From Methylophilus sp. 14 (GTDB taxonomy: Bacteria > Pseudomonadota > Gammaproteobacteria > Burkholderiales > Methylophilaceae): a DNA stretch of 64,000 bases. Shown here piece by piece: positions 24,487 to 33,621 of the stretch. Position 1 is the first letter of the stretch. Each line of letters opens with the position of its first letter. Where the stretch lies: the NCBI RefSeq assembly GCF_015354345.1, contig NZ_JADKYS010000005.1:1-64000 (forward strand). Direction: 5' to 3'. The position numbers and the translations under genes are program-made. Under the pieces are notes generated by a model. That model worked only from the letters and a program-made list of their open reading frames with translations. It did not search any database and was not told the DNA's origin.

Positions 24487-27027
24487 TTAATGCCCGGGCG
24501 TCACCAGCGGACTGGCATAACTGAAAAAACGCAGACTCAAGCGATCCGACAAGGTGAGCGTCACCGCATAGGTGTGGTTAAGCCACTCGGCCAAAGCAGT
24601 ATTTCCTGCCGTAAAGCATTGATCAGGATCGAGTTGCAGCAATGCCTGCCAGCAATCATTCAGTTCGGTGGCGATGCCGCCTGCATTGTCTTGCGCGTCC
24701 ATTTCTTCCAGATACTTGACCAGGCCTTTGATCTGAAACACCACAGAATTAGGGTTATTGTCATCCATCAACAACAAGTCCAGCACAGGCAACCACTCTG
24801 GCTGTGCAGCATAGCGTGCCCGATAGGTGACCAGGTTATTGGTCACTTGCAACAACCATTCCAGGTTGCTGTGTTGTGGCATGGCCAAGGCGCGGCTCAA
24901 CAACACACACATAAACTGCAAGCGCTCTATACGCCGCCCCAGGGACATAAAACGCCAGCCCAGGTCACGCGTCATCCAATCCATGGCAAAGCCGGTCAAC
25001 GTCACAAAATGATTGATTGCCTGCTCAATATAAGACAAGGCATCCTGCAGGGTGGCATGCTGATGGCGGGTAATAAACAGGCGTGACAATACGTTCACCG
25101 TCCGCCAATGGTCATTCGAAATGCGCTCACGCAGGTTAAATGCCTGCTGAAACAGTTGCTGCACACTGGTGGCCAAACTGCTGGACTGTTGTGAGAATAC
25201 GGCCTGGATCAGCAACGGTTCAATATCATCATCCGTCCAGGGTTGCCAACTGGCAATCGCCTCTTCGTCTTCCGGGTTGGGTAACAGGTCAAACCACTGG
25301 CACAAGCCCTGCATGGTTGCCCACTCGCCGTCGCGCATCTCCGGCGTGTACTCGAGCAAGGCGCGGATGGTGGCACGTAACATGATGGCTTTTTGCAGAT
25401 TGCGCACCGAGTAACGGCCATACCAAAACAGGTTTTCTGCCATGCGGCTGGACAGGTAGGCATTTTCACGCACCAGGTCCTGGCTGGAATTGGTTTTACG
25501 CAACAAACTGAACGGCGGTTGGCTGTCATGCGACAACACCCAGGTATCTTTGCTGGTACCGCCGCGCTGCATGGTCACGACGCGGGCATCTTTACCACTG
25601 GCCACGCGCGACAAACCACCCGGCAGGATGGCATAGCCGTTGGGCGTCGCAAAGGCATACACCCGCAAGCTCACGGCCAGCGAGCCGATTTGCGGGTGGC
25701 TCTGGTGGCTGGTCAGCACCGGCGCATGTGAAATATCCACTTGCTCCTGCGCAATATAGTGGTCGGGTTGTGCACGCAACTTGGCGATCAGCGACTCTTT
25801 TTGGCCCGGGTTCAAATCCTCACCAAAAATAGGCGACGACCGCACTTGCGGATAAGCCGGTTTGATCACCAGGTCATCCAGGTGCTGGATGACGTACTCC
25901 AGGGCGGCTGGCTCACCACACCACCAGGTCGCCACCGAAGGCATGCGTAAGGTTTCGCCTAAGACTGACTGGCATAAATTAGGCAAGAAACCGAGCAAGG
26001 CTCCAGATTGCAGCAAATTGGCACCCAAGGCATTGGCAATCAACACATTGCCCAATCGCGCGGCCTGCGTCAAGCCAGCCACGCCCAGCAAGGACTCGGC
26101 ATTCAGCTCCAGCGGATCACAGTAGTCGTCATCAATACGCCGCAAAATCGCATGCACAGGCTTGAGCCCGGCAATGGTTTTTAGCCACACCACGCCATTG
26201 CGTACGGTGAGGTCACTGCCTTGCACCAGCGGGTAGCCCAGGTAGCCCGCCAGAAAGGACTGCTCGTGGTAGGTTTCGTTATAAGGTCCGGGGGTCAAAA
26301 TAACCACCAATGGCGGCTCACCCTGACCCAGCGCGGTGATGCCGGGTACCGTTCGTGCCTGGTTATCCGCCACGCGGTGTCCCCAGTGCGCCAAACTATC
26401 GCGCATGCTGGCAAAAAAGCCGCTCAGGCGCTCAATATTCAGATCACGGAACAGCTCGGGAAACGCACTCGAAATAATGGTACGGTTTTCCAGCGCATAG
26501 CCTGCGCCAGTCGGCCCTTGCGTGCGGTCAGACACCACCCACCACTGGCCGTTAGGTGCGCGCGCAATATCGACGGCATAGTTATGCAAGGCAATATTGT
26601 CATAATGTGGAATCCCGACACATGACGGCAAAAAACCGTTATGCCCGTAAATCAATGCCGGGGGCAATTGACCATCGGCCAACAGCCGCTGCTCGCCATA
26701 CACATCCAGCAATACCTGGTTAAGCAAGGTCGCGCGTTGTGCAACCGAAGCGGCAATGTGCTGCCATTCGTCTTGCGGAATAATCAGTGGCAGGACATCC
26801 AGATCCCAGGGCCGCTGCACGCCATGGGTATCGGCATAGACATTATAGGTGACACCATTATCCCGCACCTGGCGCTGCACGGCTTCCACGCGTTTACGCA
26901 TGGCGGTCGGCTCTTCAGACTCCAGCTGTGCCAGCAAGGCCTGCCAGTGCGGACGCGCCTGTCCGCTGCTATCCAACAGTTCGTTGTAGCGGTCAGAAAA
27001 ATACAGCTGGTTAAGCACTGGTTGCAT
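24487..27027 (-). CDS. Circularly permuted ATP-grasp fused to Alpha-E domain
   Basis: An 846-residue fusion. Residues about 1-480 are the circularly permuted ATP-grasp of the DUF404/DUF407 type (NDGVTYNVYADTHGVQRPWDLD near the start, NETYHEQSFLAGYLGYPLVQGSDLTV, GGLSRVA). Residues about 510-840 are the Alpha-E (DUF403) helical domain, starting LSSRMAENLFWYGRYSVRNLQ. In many genomes these are two adjacent genes; here they are one polypeptide. The ATP-grasp is predicted to ligate an amino acid or peptide by an acyl-phosphate route. It is 56 bases after the large transglutaminase gene and 6 bases before the small one. Confidence 0.9.
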   Translation of the reverse strand: MQPVLNQLYFSDRYNELLDSSGQARPHWQALLAQLESEEPTAMRKRVEAVQRQVRDNGVTYNVYADTHGVQRPWDLDVLPLIIPQDEWQHIAASVAQRATLLNQVLLDVYGEQRLLADGQLPPALIYGHNGFLPSCVGIPHYDNIALHNYAVDIARAPNGQWWVVSDRTQGPTGAGYALENRTIISSAFPELFRDLNIERLSGFFASMRDSLAHWGHRVADNQARTVPGITALGQGEPPLVVILTPGPYNETYHEQSFLAGYLGYPLVQGSDLTVRNGVVWLKTIAGLKPVHAILRRIDDDYCDPLELNAESLLGVAGLTQAARLGNVLIANALGANLLQSGALLGFLPNLCQSVLGETLRMPSVATWWCGEPAALEYVIQHLDDLVIKPAYPQVRSSPIFGEDLNPGQKESLIAKLRAQPDHYIAQEQVDISHAPVLTSHQSHPQIGSLAVSLRVYAFATPNGYAILPGGLSRVASGKDARVVTMQRGGTSKDTWVLSHDSQPPFSLLRKTNSSQDLVRENAYLSSRMAENLFWYGRYSVRNLQKAIMLRATIRALLEYTPEMRDGEWATMQGLCQWFDLLPNPEDEEAIASWQPWTDDDIEPLLIQAVFSQQSSSLATSVQQLFQQAFNLRERISNDHWRTVNVLSRLFITRHQHATLQDALSYIEQAINHFVTLTGFAMDWMTRDLGWRFMSLGRRIERLQFMCVLLSRALAMPQHSNLEWLLQVTNNLVTYRARYAAQPEWLPVLDLLLMDDNNPNSVVFQIKGLVKYLEEMDAQDNAGGIATELNDCWQALLQLDPDQCFTAGNTALAEWLNHTYAVTLTLSDRLSLRFFSYASPLVTPGH

Positions 27028-27083
27028 GCGAGATCAGGAGAAGAAAGACATTACATAACAAGACAATGAGTGTAACAGGATGT

Positions 27084-30000
27084 TCACGCCTTGGCCTGCC
27101 AACGCAGGTCCAGCGTAAACGGAAAACGCGGATTCGGTGGTTCTTTTACCACATCCATCTCGCCCGGCGTGTGTCCATGCGCCCAGAAACGCGCAAATCG
27201 GCGCGCCTCTGCCTCATTGGCATTAACCGGGAAAGTATTGTAATTGCGCCCACCCGGATGTGACACATGATAGGTGCACCCACCTAATGACTTGCCACTC
27301 CAGGTATCTACCAGGTCGAACACCAAAGGCGCTTGCACCGGGATGGTCGGATGCAAGGCTGACCACGGATTCCAGGCGCGGAAGCGGACGCCCGCCACAT
27401 GCTCGCCCGCATTGCCGGTTGCCTGCAAGGGCAGCGGACGACCATTGCAGGTCACCACATGGCGGCCATCGGTCAGGCCACGGACGCGCAGCTGCATGCG
27501 CTCCACGGACGAGTCCACATAACGCGCAGTGCCGCCGCCAGACACCTCTTCACCCAGCACGTTCCAGGGCTCTATGGCCTGCCGCAGTTCCAGCTCTATG
27601 CCGTGATAAGCCACGGTGCCATAACGTGGAAACCGGAACTCGACAAATGGCTCAAACCAGCGTTGCTCAAAGGCATAGCCTGCTGCACGCAAGTCGGCCA
27701 CCACATCGGCCATATCCTGCGCCACAAAATGTGGCAGCATCCAGCGGTCATGTAATTCAGTGCCCCAATGCACCAGTTTGCCGGTATAAGGCGTTTTCCA
27801 GAAACGTGCAACCAGCGCACGTAACAACAAGCTTTGCAGCAGGCTCATGCGCGCATGCGGTGGCATTTCAAACGCCCGGAACTCCACCAGCCCCAGCCGC
27901 CCGGTCGGGCCATCTGGCGAATATAGTTTGTCGATAGAAAACTCGGCGCGATGCGTGTTACCGGTCAAATCGACCAGCAAATGCCGTAACAAGCGGTCGA
28001 CCAGCCAGGGCTGCGCACTTTCTTTGCCCGGTGGCAGCATTTTTTCCATCTGCTGGAAAGCAATGCCCAGCTCGTACAAATTATCGTCGCGCGCCTCATC
28101 CACCCGCGGTGCCTGGCTGGTGGGGCCAATAAAAGTGCCTGAGAACAAATAAGACAGTGCCGGGTGGTTTTGCCAGTAGGTAATCAGGCTGCGCAACACA
28201 TCCGGCCGCCTTAACAGCGGGCTGTCGGCGGCTGTTTCGCCGCCCAGCGTCACATGGTTACCACCGCCAGTCCCCGTATGGCGGCCATCCAACATGAATT
28301 TTTCTGTGCCTAACCGGCATACACGCGCCGCCTCATATAATGTGCTGACATTCGCAACCAGCTCCTTCCAACTGCTGGACGGATGAATATTGACTTCAAT
28401 CACGCCGGGGTCTGGTGTCACACTGAGTAACTTCAGGCGACTATCCCGCGGTGGCGTATAGCCCTCCAGCCACAGCTTGAGCTTGAGGTCACTGGCGGTC
28501 TGCTCAATGGCACTCAGCAAATCCAGGTAATCCTCCAGTCGGGTCACCGGTGGCATAAATACATATAAGCGGCCTTGCCTGACCTGCACACACAAGGCGG
28601 TATGAATCACTTCGCGTGCGGCGGGCTGGTTTGTTTTGTGTTTTAACCTGACCTTGGGCACCTTGGCATCACCCAGCGCCGCCTGCTCAGCAAACGAGTC
28701 CAGCGCAAATTCAGGCTCAATCTCCGCAGGCAATTGCCATGGCAATGAAGACAACGGCAAGCGCAACCCCATCGGCGAATCGCCCGCCAGCAAATAGAGA
28801 TGCTCGCGCCGCAACGGCCACTTGCTGGTCAGCCATTCACCGGCCGCTTGCGACTCTACCGGTTTCAATGGCATGACATAACCGACGACCGAGCCTAAGC
28901 CCTGATTCAGCACATTGGCCAGCCGCTTACGCTCGGCACCATCCTTCAAGTCGGCCTTGAGCGGGTCAATATTGTGCGCCAACTGTTGCTCTTGCTGTGC
29001 CAGCGACCACACATCTTCATAGGCAGGCACCACACAGGCTGGCGGGAATCCAAGCATATCGGCAAGATGCCGCGCAAATGCCTGCGCCTGTTTGGCGGTG
29101 TAGCCATCCTGACCACTTTCGGCTGAAAACAGGCTGGCATCGCGCCATACCGGCTTGCCATCAGGCCGCCAGTAGATATTAATCGCCCAGCGCGGCAACG
29201 GCTCACCGGGATACCACTTGCCCTGGCCGTAATGCAAAAAGCCGTGAGGCGCGAACTGGGCCTTGAGCCGCCCTGCCAGCTCCCCTGCCAGTTGGCGCTT
29301 ATGCTCCCCCAGCGCCAGGGTGTTCCACTGCGCGCCATCCATATCATCAATCGAGACAAAGGTCGGCTCCCCCCCCTGCGTCAGGCGCACATCCATCTTG
29401 TTCAGTTGTTTATCGACCTGCTCGCCCAATTTCACGATGGCTTGCCAGTCTTGCTCGCTATAAGGCTTGGTCACACGCGGATCTTCGTGAATACGGGTGA
29501 CACGCATCTCGTGGCTAAACGTCACTTCGGCGACATCGGTAAATCCCATCACCGGTGCGGCCGAGGATGGCAACGCCGTGCAGGCCAGCGGAATATGCCC
29601 TTCGCCTGCCATTAAACCGGACGTTGGGTCCAGCCCGACCCAGCCAGCACCGGGGATAAACACCTCTGTCCAGGCGTGCAGGTCAGTAAAATCCTTATCC
29701 GTGCCACTGGGGCCATCCAGCGCTTCCACATCTGCTTTTAGCTGTATCAGGTAGCCAGAAACAAAACGCGCCGCCAGGCCAAGCTGACGCATTACTTGCA
29801 CCAACAACCAGGCGGAGTCACGGCAGGAACCCGTACGTTTTTGCAAGGTGTCTTCGGGCGTCTGTATGCCTGGTTCCATGCGCACGGTGTAGCCAATCGC
29901 TCCTTGCAGGCGCTGGTTTACCGCCACCAAGAAATCGACAATCCCAACCTCCGGCTGCACCACCTCACTGCGTATAGCATCCATCCAGCCCGTGAGCAAA

Positions 30001-30380
30001 GGCCCCATGGGCTCCGCTTGCAAATAGGCGGTCAGCTCAAACGCCTGTTGCTCGGTGTAATTAAATGGGAAATGCTCGGCATACTTCTCCACAAAGAAAT
30101 CAAACGGGTTGATGACAGTCATGTCTGCCACCAAATCGACCGTAAAATCGAGCTCACGCACCATTTCGGGGAATACGAACCTGGCAATATAGTTGCCGTA
30201 AGGGTCTTGCTGCCAATTGATAAAGTGCTTTTCCGGATTCACCGTCAATGAATACGACAACACAGGCGTGCGCGCATGCGCGGCAGGCTTTAAGCGGACT
30301 TCATGTGGGGATAAATTGACCAGTCGGTCGAACTGATAACGCGTGCGGTGATGTAAAGCGACACGGATAGCCACTGCCAC
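27084..30380 (-). CDS. Transglutaminase / DUF2126 large protein
   Basis: A 1098-residue protein. The N-terminal part (about 1-290) is a transglutaminase-like enzyme with Cys186 (RTGSCRDSAWLL), His235 (FTDLHAWTEVF) and Asp251 (WVGLDPTSG). The remainder matches the DUF2126 family (RLTQGGEPTFVSIDDMDGAQWN, the LDGRHTGTGGGNHVTLGG segment, RWFEPFVEFRFPRYG). No secretion signal is seen. This two-part architecture normally occurs with the ATP-grasp/Alpha-E and small transglutaminase genes, as here. It is the first gene of the operon. DUF2126 recalls glutamine-synthetase-like amidoligases in some analyses, but its activity is unproven. Confidence 0.9.
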   Translation of the reverse strand: MAVAIRVALHHRTRYQFDRLVNLSPHEVRLKPAAHARTPVLSYSLTVNPEKHFINWQQDPYGNYIARFVFPEMVRELDFTVDLVADMTVINPFDFFVEKYAEHFPFNYTEQQAFELTAYLQAEPMGPLLTGWMDAIRSEVVQPEVGIVDFLVAVNQRLQGAIGYTVRMEPGIQTPEDTLQKRTGSCRDSAWLLVQVMRQLGLAARFVSGYLIQLKADVEALDGPSGTDKDFTDLHAWTEVFIPGAGWVGLDPTSGLMAGEGHIPLACTALPSSAAPVMGFTDVAEVTFSHEMRVTRIHEDPRVTKPYSEQDWQAIVKLGEQVDKQLNKMDVRLTQGGEPTFVSIDDMDGAQWNTLALGEHKRQLAGELAGRLKAQFAPHGFLHYGQGKWYPGEPLPRWAINIYWRPDGKPVWRDASLFSAESGQDGYTAKQAQAFARHLADMLGFPPACVVPAYEDVWSLAQQEQQLAHNIDPLKADLKDGAERKRLANVLNQGLGSVVGYVMPLKPVESQAAGEWLTSKWPLRREHLYLLAGDSPMGLRLPLSSLPWQLPAEIEPEFALDSFAEQAALGDAKVPKVRLKHKTNQPAAREVIHTALCVQVRQGRLYVFMPPVTRLEDYLDLLSAIEQTASDLKLKLWLEGYTPPRDSRLKLLSVTPDPGVIEVNIHPSSSWKELVANVSTLYEAARVCRLGTEKFMLDGRHTGTGGGNHVTLGGETAADSPLLRRPDVLRSLITYWQNHPALSYLFSGTFIGPTSQAPRVDEARDDNLYELGIAFQQMEKMLPPGKESAQPWLVDRLLRHLLVDLTGNTHRAEFSIDKLYSPDGPTGRLGLVEFRAFEMPPHARMSLLQSLLLRALVARFWKTPYTGKLVHWGTELHDRWMLPHFVAQDMADVVADLRAAGYAFEQRWFEPFVEFRFPRYGTVAYHGIELELRQAIEPWNVLGEEVSGGGTARYVDSSVERMQLRVRGLTDGRHVVTCNGRPLPLQATGNAGEHVAGVRFRAWNPWSALHPTIPVQAPLVFDLVDTWSGKSLGGCTYHVSHPGGRNYNTFPVNANEAEARRFARFWAHGHTPGEMDVVKEPPNPRFPFTLDLRWQAKA

Positions 30381-30427
30381 TCCTTTTAGGAATTATGATT
30401 TTAGGCAGTGAAGATGCAGGAAATATG

Positions 30428-30461
30428 CCAGCTGCGAGCAAACAGGCCACAACGCAGCTGG
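30428..30461. repeat. Inverted repeat between SPFH and transglutaminase genes
   Basis: 9-bp perfect arms CCAGCTGCG (30428-30436) / CGCAGCTGG (30453-30461) with a 16-base spacer. It may terminate the SPFH-gene transcript or bind a regulator upstream of the transglutaminase operon; no strong U tract follows in either direction. Confidence 0.4.
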
Positions 30462-30495
30462 AAAACAAAAGAAACAGGCGACAGTGAGGGATGAC

Positions 30496-31338
30496 TTATT
30501 TGCCGCCGCCCACCAGGCTTTTCACAGCGCTGACGACATCGCCCGGCATGACCACGATTTTACTGTTATTGGAATCCGCCATTTTTTGCAGGGATTGGAT
30601 ATAACGGTCGCCGAGCAAGAACGTTGCCGAGGCGTTATTTTCTTTCACCGCTTCGGTAATCATTTTGATCGCCTCGGCTGACGCCTTGGCACCGACCATC
30701 TGCGCCTCTGCATCTTTGCGCGCCGCTTCCAGACGCGCTTCCGCATTCAGAATCAGGGATTGTTTGGCACCTTCGGCCTCGGTGACCACTGCCACGCGCT
30801 CACGCTCGGCAGCGGCTTGCCTTTCCATCGCATCCTGCATATTGGCAGAAGGCTTGATATCCTGAATCTCAACACTTTTCACGGTCAAGCCCCAATCCAG
30901 CGCCTCATCGGCAATCGCCTCTTTCAACTCTGCCTTGATGCGGTCACGCGAGGTCAATGCATGGTTTAAATCCATGCCACCAATAATTGAACGCAAACTA
31001 GTTTGCACCATATTGCGCATGGCCTCACGGAAATTTTCAATCCCGTATACAGCGCGCTCAATGTTAGTCACCTTGATAAAGGCAACCGCATTGGCCAGAA
31101 TCACTGCGTTATCGCGGGTAATGACTTCCTGCTCAGGCACATCGAGGATGATGTCTTTGGTGGTCACTTTATAGCTAATCGTGCTCAATATGGGATTAAT
31201 CACATGCAAGCCCGGCGTTAAAATACCGGCAAACTTGCCAAGGCGTTCAACTACCCACTCTTCGCCCTGCGGCACAATGCGCACGCCTTTAACGATGGCA
31301 ATAATCGCCAATATCAATATGATGATGCTGATTTCCAT
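30496..31338 (-). CDS. SPFH/Band 7 (stomatin-like, QmcA family) membrane protein
   Basis: A 280-residue stomatin-like protein with one N-terminal membrane span (ISIIILILAIIAIVKG), an SPFH domain (about 20-190: VPQGEEWVVERLGKFAGILTPG onward), a coiled-coil stretch rich in Ala, Glu and Arg (ERQAAAERERVAVVTEAEGAKQ), and a C-terminal region ending SLVGGGK. Such proteins form large ring or cage oligomers in membrane microdomains. The ATG at 31338 is preferred over a frame start 15 codons upstream because AGAGGA precedes it. Its NfeD partner is encoded just upstream, the usual pairing. Confidence 0.93.
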   Translation of the reverse strand: MEISIIILILAIIAIVKGVRIVPQGEEWVVERLGKFAGILTPGLHVINPILSTISYKVTTKDIILDVPEQEVITRDNAVILANAVAFIKVTNIERAVYGIENFREAMRNMVQTSLRSIIGGMDLNHALTSRDRIKAELKEAIADEALDWGLTVKSVEIQDIKPSANMQDAMERQAAAERERVAVVTEAEGAKQSLILNAEARLEAARKDAEAQMVGAKASAEAIKMITEAVKENNASATFLLGDRYIQSLQKMADSNNSKIVVMPGDVVSAVKSLVGGGK

Positions 31339-31408
31339 GTGGTTTCCTCTGCTGAAAAATATTGAGCTGCTGCATGCAGCCACCCCAAACGTCTTGGGCC
31401 GGTGTAGT

Positions 31409-31870
31409 TTAGTGTTGTGTCAGTGGCGCAACACGCAAGCCATTGCCTTCCACTGCGATGATTCTGGCAGGCTGATCGACCGCGATGTCTACGTCAGCAT
31501 AGGCGGTCCATTCTTTGCTGCCCATCACGCCCTGGCTAAACCGAATTTTGCCTGGCTGGGCCGGGCTGACGGCAACGGTGATCACGCCCTGACGACCAAT
31601 CTCTTCCCCCTGTGCCTGCCCGACGCGCGGCGCCGGATGCGCTTGTTCGCGCTTGCGCCAGATGGCGACGGCCAATACGGAAAACATGGCATAGATGACG
31701 ATTTGCCAGGCCAGACCAAAGGCTGGAAATGCCCAGGAAAATAACGCCATGACCAAGGCTGCGACGCCAGGCCAAAGCAAATACAAAGTCCCGGACATCA
31801 TTTCCAGACACAATAAAATCAGGCCAATAACGCCCCAACTCCAGACCAGTTGCACCGTGCTCACCCCCAT
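31409..31870 (-). CDS. NfeD family membrane protein
   Basis: A 153-residue short NfeD protein: membrane spans in about residues 8-70 and a C-terminal OB-fold domain (about 85-150: GRQGVITVAVSPAQPGKIRF, WTAYADVDIAVDQPARIIAVEGNGLRV). The serine-peptidase domain of long NfeD proteins is absent. Members work with SPFH proteins in membrane organisation, and the SPFH gene follows in the same direction after 70 bases. It is divergent from the LemA gene, with about 125 bases between starts. Confidence 0.9.
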   Translation of the reverse strand: MGVSTVQLVWSWGVIGLILLCLEMMSGTLYLLWPGVAALVMALFSWAFPAFGLAWQIVIYAMFSVLAVAIWRKREQAHPAPRVGQAQGEEIGRQGVITVAVSPAQPGKIRFSQGVMGSKEWTAYADVDIAVDQPARIIAVEGNGLRVAPLTQH

Positions 31871-31995
31871 TGTTTTGAATACATCCTACCAGAAAAGAAC
31901 GTATTTTTGCTGCCTATTGCATCCATGGTAATACCCCTGCCTGTATTAGCATGCATAAGTTATCCGCTTAACGTCGTTACCAAACAGGGAGTATT

Positions 31996-32562
31996 ATGGA
32001 GATCGTCACCTTAGTCATATTCGCAGTGTTAACGCTTTATATCATCATGCTGTATAACAGTTTGGTCAGCGTTAAAAACAACATTGCCAAAGCCTGGTCA
32101 AATATTGAAATACTGCTGAAGCAGCGTCATGACGAGTTGCCTAAACTGATTGATACCTGCAAACAATATATGAAGCATGAACAAGACACCCTGGAAAGGG
32201 TGATGTTAGCCAGGTCACAGGTGTCTAAAGCGCAGCAGTCACATGACGTGAACGCCTTGGGCACCGCCGAAGGGGCATTGCGCACTGGCTTAGGCCATTT
32301 GTTTGCCGTGGCAGAAGCCTATCCTGAATTAAAAGCCAACGAAAATTTCCTGCATTTACAATCTCGCATCAGTGGGCTAGAGAACGCCATTGCTGACCGC
32401 CGTGAGTTTTACAATGAAAGCGTGAATATCAACAACGTACGTATCGAACAGTTTCCCGATCTGTTAGTGGCGAAACTATTTAACTTTCCCCGCTTTGAGC
32501 TCATGCGTTTTGCCAGTGAAGAACTACGAGACATCGATATCGGCAAACGCTTTAATAGTTAA
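31996..32562 (+). CDS. LemA family protein
   Basis: A 188-residue LemA protein: an N-terminal membrane span (IVTLVIFAVLTLYIIMLYNSLV), then a cytoplasmic or periplasmic helical bundle with the family motif SLVSVKNNIAKAWSNIEILLKQRHDELPKLI and FYNESVNINNVRIEQFPD near the end. A strong ribosome site AGGGAG lies just before the ATG. Function is uncertain; LemA proteins often pair with a membrane peptidase or, as here, with a GIDE-domain protein eight bases downstream. Confidence 0.93.
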   Translation: MEIVTLVIFAVLTLYIIMLYNSLVSVKNNIAKAWSNIEILLKQRHDELPKLIDTCKQYMKHEQDTLERVMLARSQVSKAQQSHDVNALGTAEGALRTGLGHLFAVAEAYPELKANENFLHLQSRISGLENAIADRREFYNESVNINNVRIEQFPDLLVAKLFNFPRFELMRFASEELRDIDIGKRFNS

Positions 32563-32570
32563 ATTGCACC

Positions 32571-33482
32571 ATGTTGCAGTTTTTACGCGGTCACGATAAC
32601 GACGCGATTACATCCGTTGGCCATCTGACCTTGTTGCTGATGGCCGTGTATGCCCATAATCAACGGGTATGGATAGGCTGTTGCAGTGTGATCGGCCTCA
32701 TCAGCCTCTGGGCCTGGGCAGCCAACTATCAAAGATGTCGTGTCATTTCAGATACACCGACCTCACGCATCGCCTCCGCTGCACAAGGCTATGTTGAACT
32801 ATATGGGCGCACTGCGATGGCGTTTAACAATTTACTGATTAGCCCCTACAGCCATACGCGCTGTATTTGGTACCGTTATCGCGTCTATGAAAAAGAAGAC
32901 AAAGGCTGGCGCCAGGTCAGCAATCAGACCAGTGACAGTATGATAGAGATGAGCGATGGCACGGGCAGCTGTGTGATCGATCCAGATCACGCAGAAGTCA
33001 TTTCTCCCGATCGCAAGGTAGTGAGCCAAGGCGGCTTTAAATACGTGGAAGAGCTGCTGAGGAGCGACGCAGTGTATGCCTTAGGCGAGTTCACAACCAT
33101 AGGCGGTGCCAACGCCATGCTCGATTTGAACTCAGATGTAGCGGTCTTGCTGGCATCCTGGAAAGAAAACAAACAATCTTTGTTGCAACGCTTTGACCTG
33201 GATGGCAATGGCGAGATTGACCTGAAAGAGTGGGAGTTAGCACGCAGGGCGGCGATGCGTGAAGTCGAGAAAGAACATCGAGAGATCCGCGCAGCAGATG
33301 GCATCCATGTGATGCGGGCACCAAAGAATGGTCGGCCATTTCTATTATCCAATCTATCACCACAAAAGTTACGCAACACCTATCGATGCTGGGGTGCCGT
33401 GCATTTAACCATTCTCTTTCTGGCAGTTGCAGGCGCACTATGGTTCTGGCAAAGCAATACGCTGATCGAACTGTTTACTTAA
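32571..33482 (+). CDS. GIDE-domain membrane protein with EF-hand
   Basis: A 303-residue protein with a hydrophobic N-terminus (about 17-50), a GIDE-like domain (about 60-180: GYVELYGRTAMAFN, SPYSHTRCIWYRYRVYE, a WR-x5-SD stretch, GSCVIDPDHAEV) and a C-terminal membrane span (about 277-293). Between them, residues 209-220 form a perfect 12-residue calcium-binding EF-hand loop (DLDGNGEIDLKE). GIDE domains occur in the mitochondrial ubiquitin ligase MUL1 and in bacterial proteins beside LemA, where no RING domain is present. The gene is coupled to lemA. The EF-hand suggests calcium-responsive control, which is inference. Confidence 0.75.
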   Translation: MLQFLRGHDNDAITSVGHLTLLLMAVYAHNQRVWIGCCSVIGLISLWAWAANYQRCRVISDTPTSRIASAAQGYVELYGRTAMAFNNLLISPYSHTRCIWYRYRVYEKEDKGWRQVSNQTSDSMIEMSDGTGSCVIDPDHAEVISPDRKVVSQGGFKYVEELLRSDAVYALGEFTTIGGANAMLDLNSDVAVLLASWKENKQSLLQRFDLDGNGEIDLKEWELARRAAMREVEKEHREIRAADGIHVMRAPKNGRPFLLSNLSPQKLRNTYRCWGAVHLTILFLAVAGALWFWQSNTLIELFT

Positions 33483-33621
33483 ACTGTCTGAAAGCGCGCA
33501 ATAGAAGAAGTCGTGCTGCCTAACTGCCCAAACCTTACTACCATCCTGCCTGCACAAACCGCCTCTGAGCAACGATGAATATTTGAAAGCATGGCATGAC
33601 TACTTGTGTCAAAATGCTGCA

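Noticed and set aside
24415-25086. Plus-strand frame (223 codons) opposite the ATP-grasp/Alpha-E gene
   Set aside because: It lies fully antisense to conserved domains and resembles no family.
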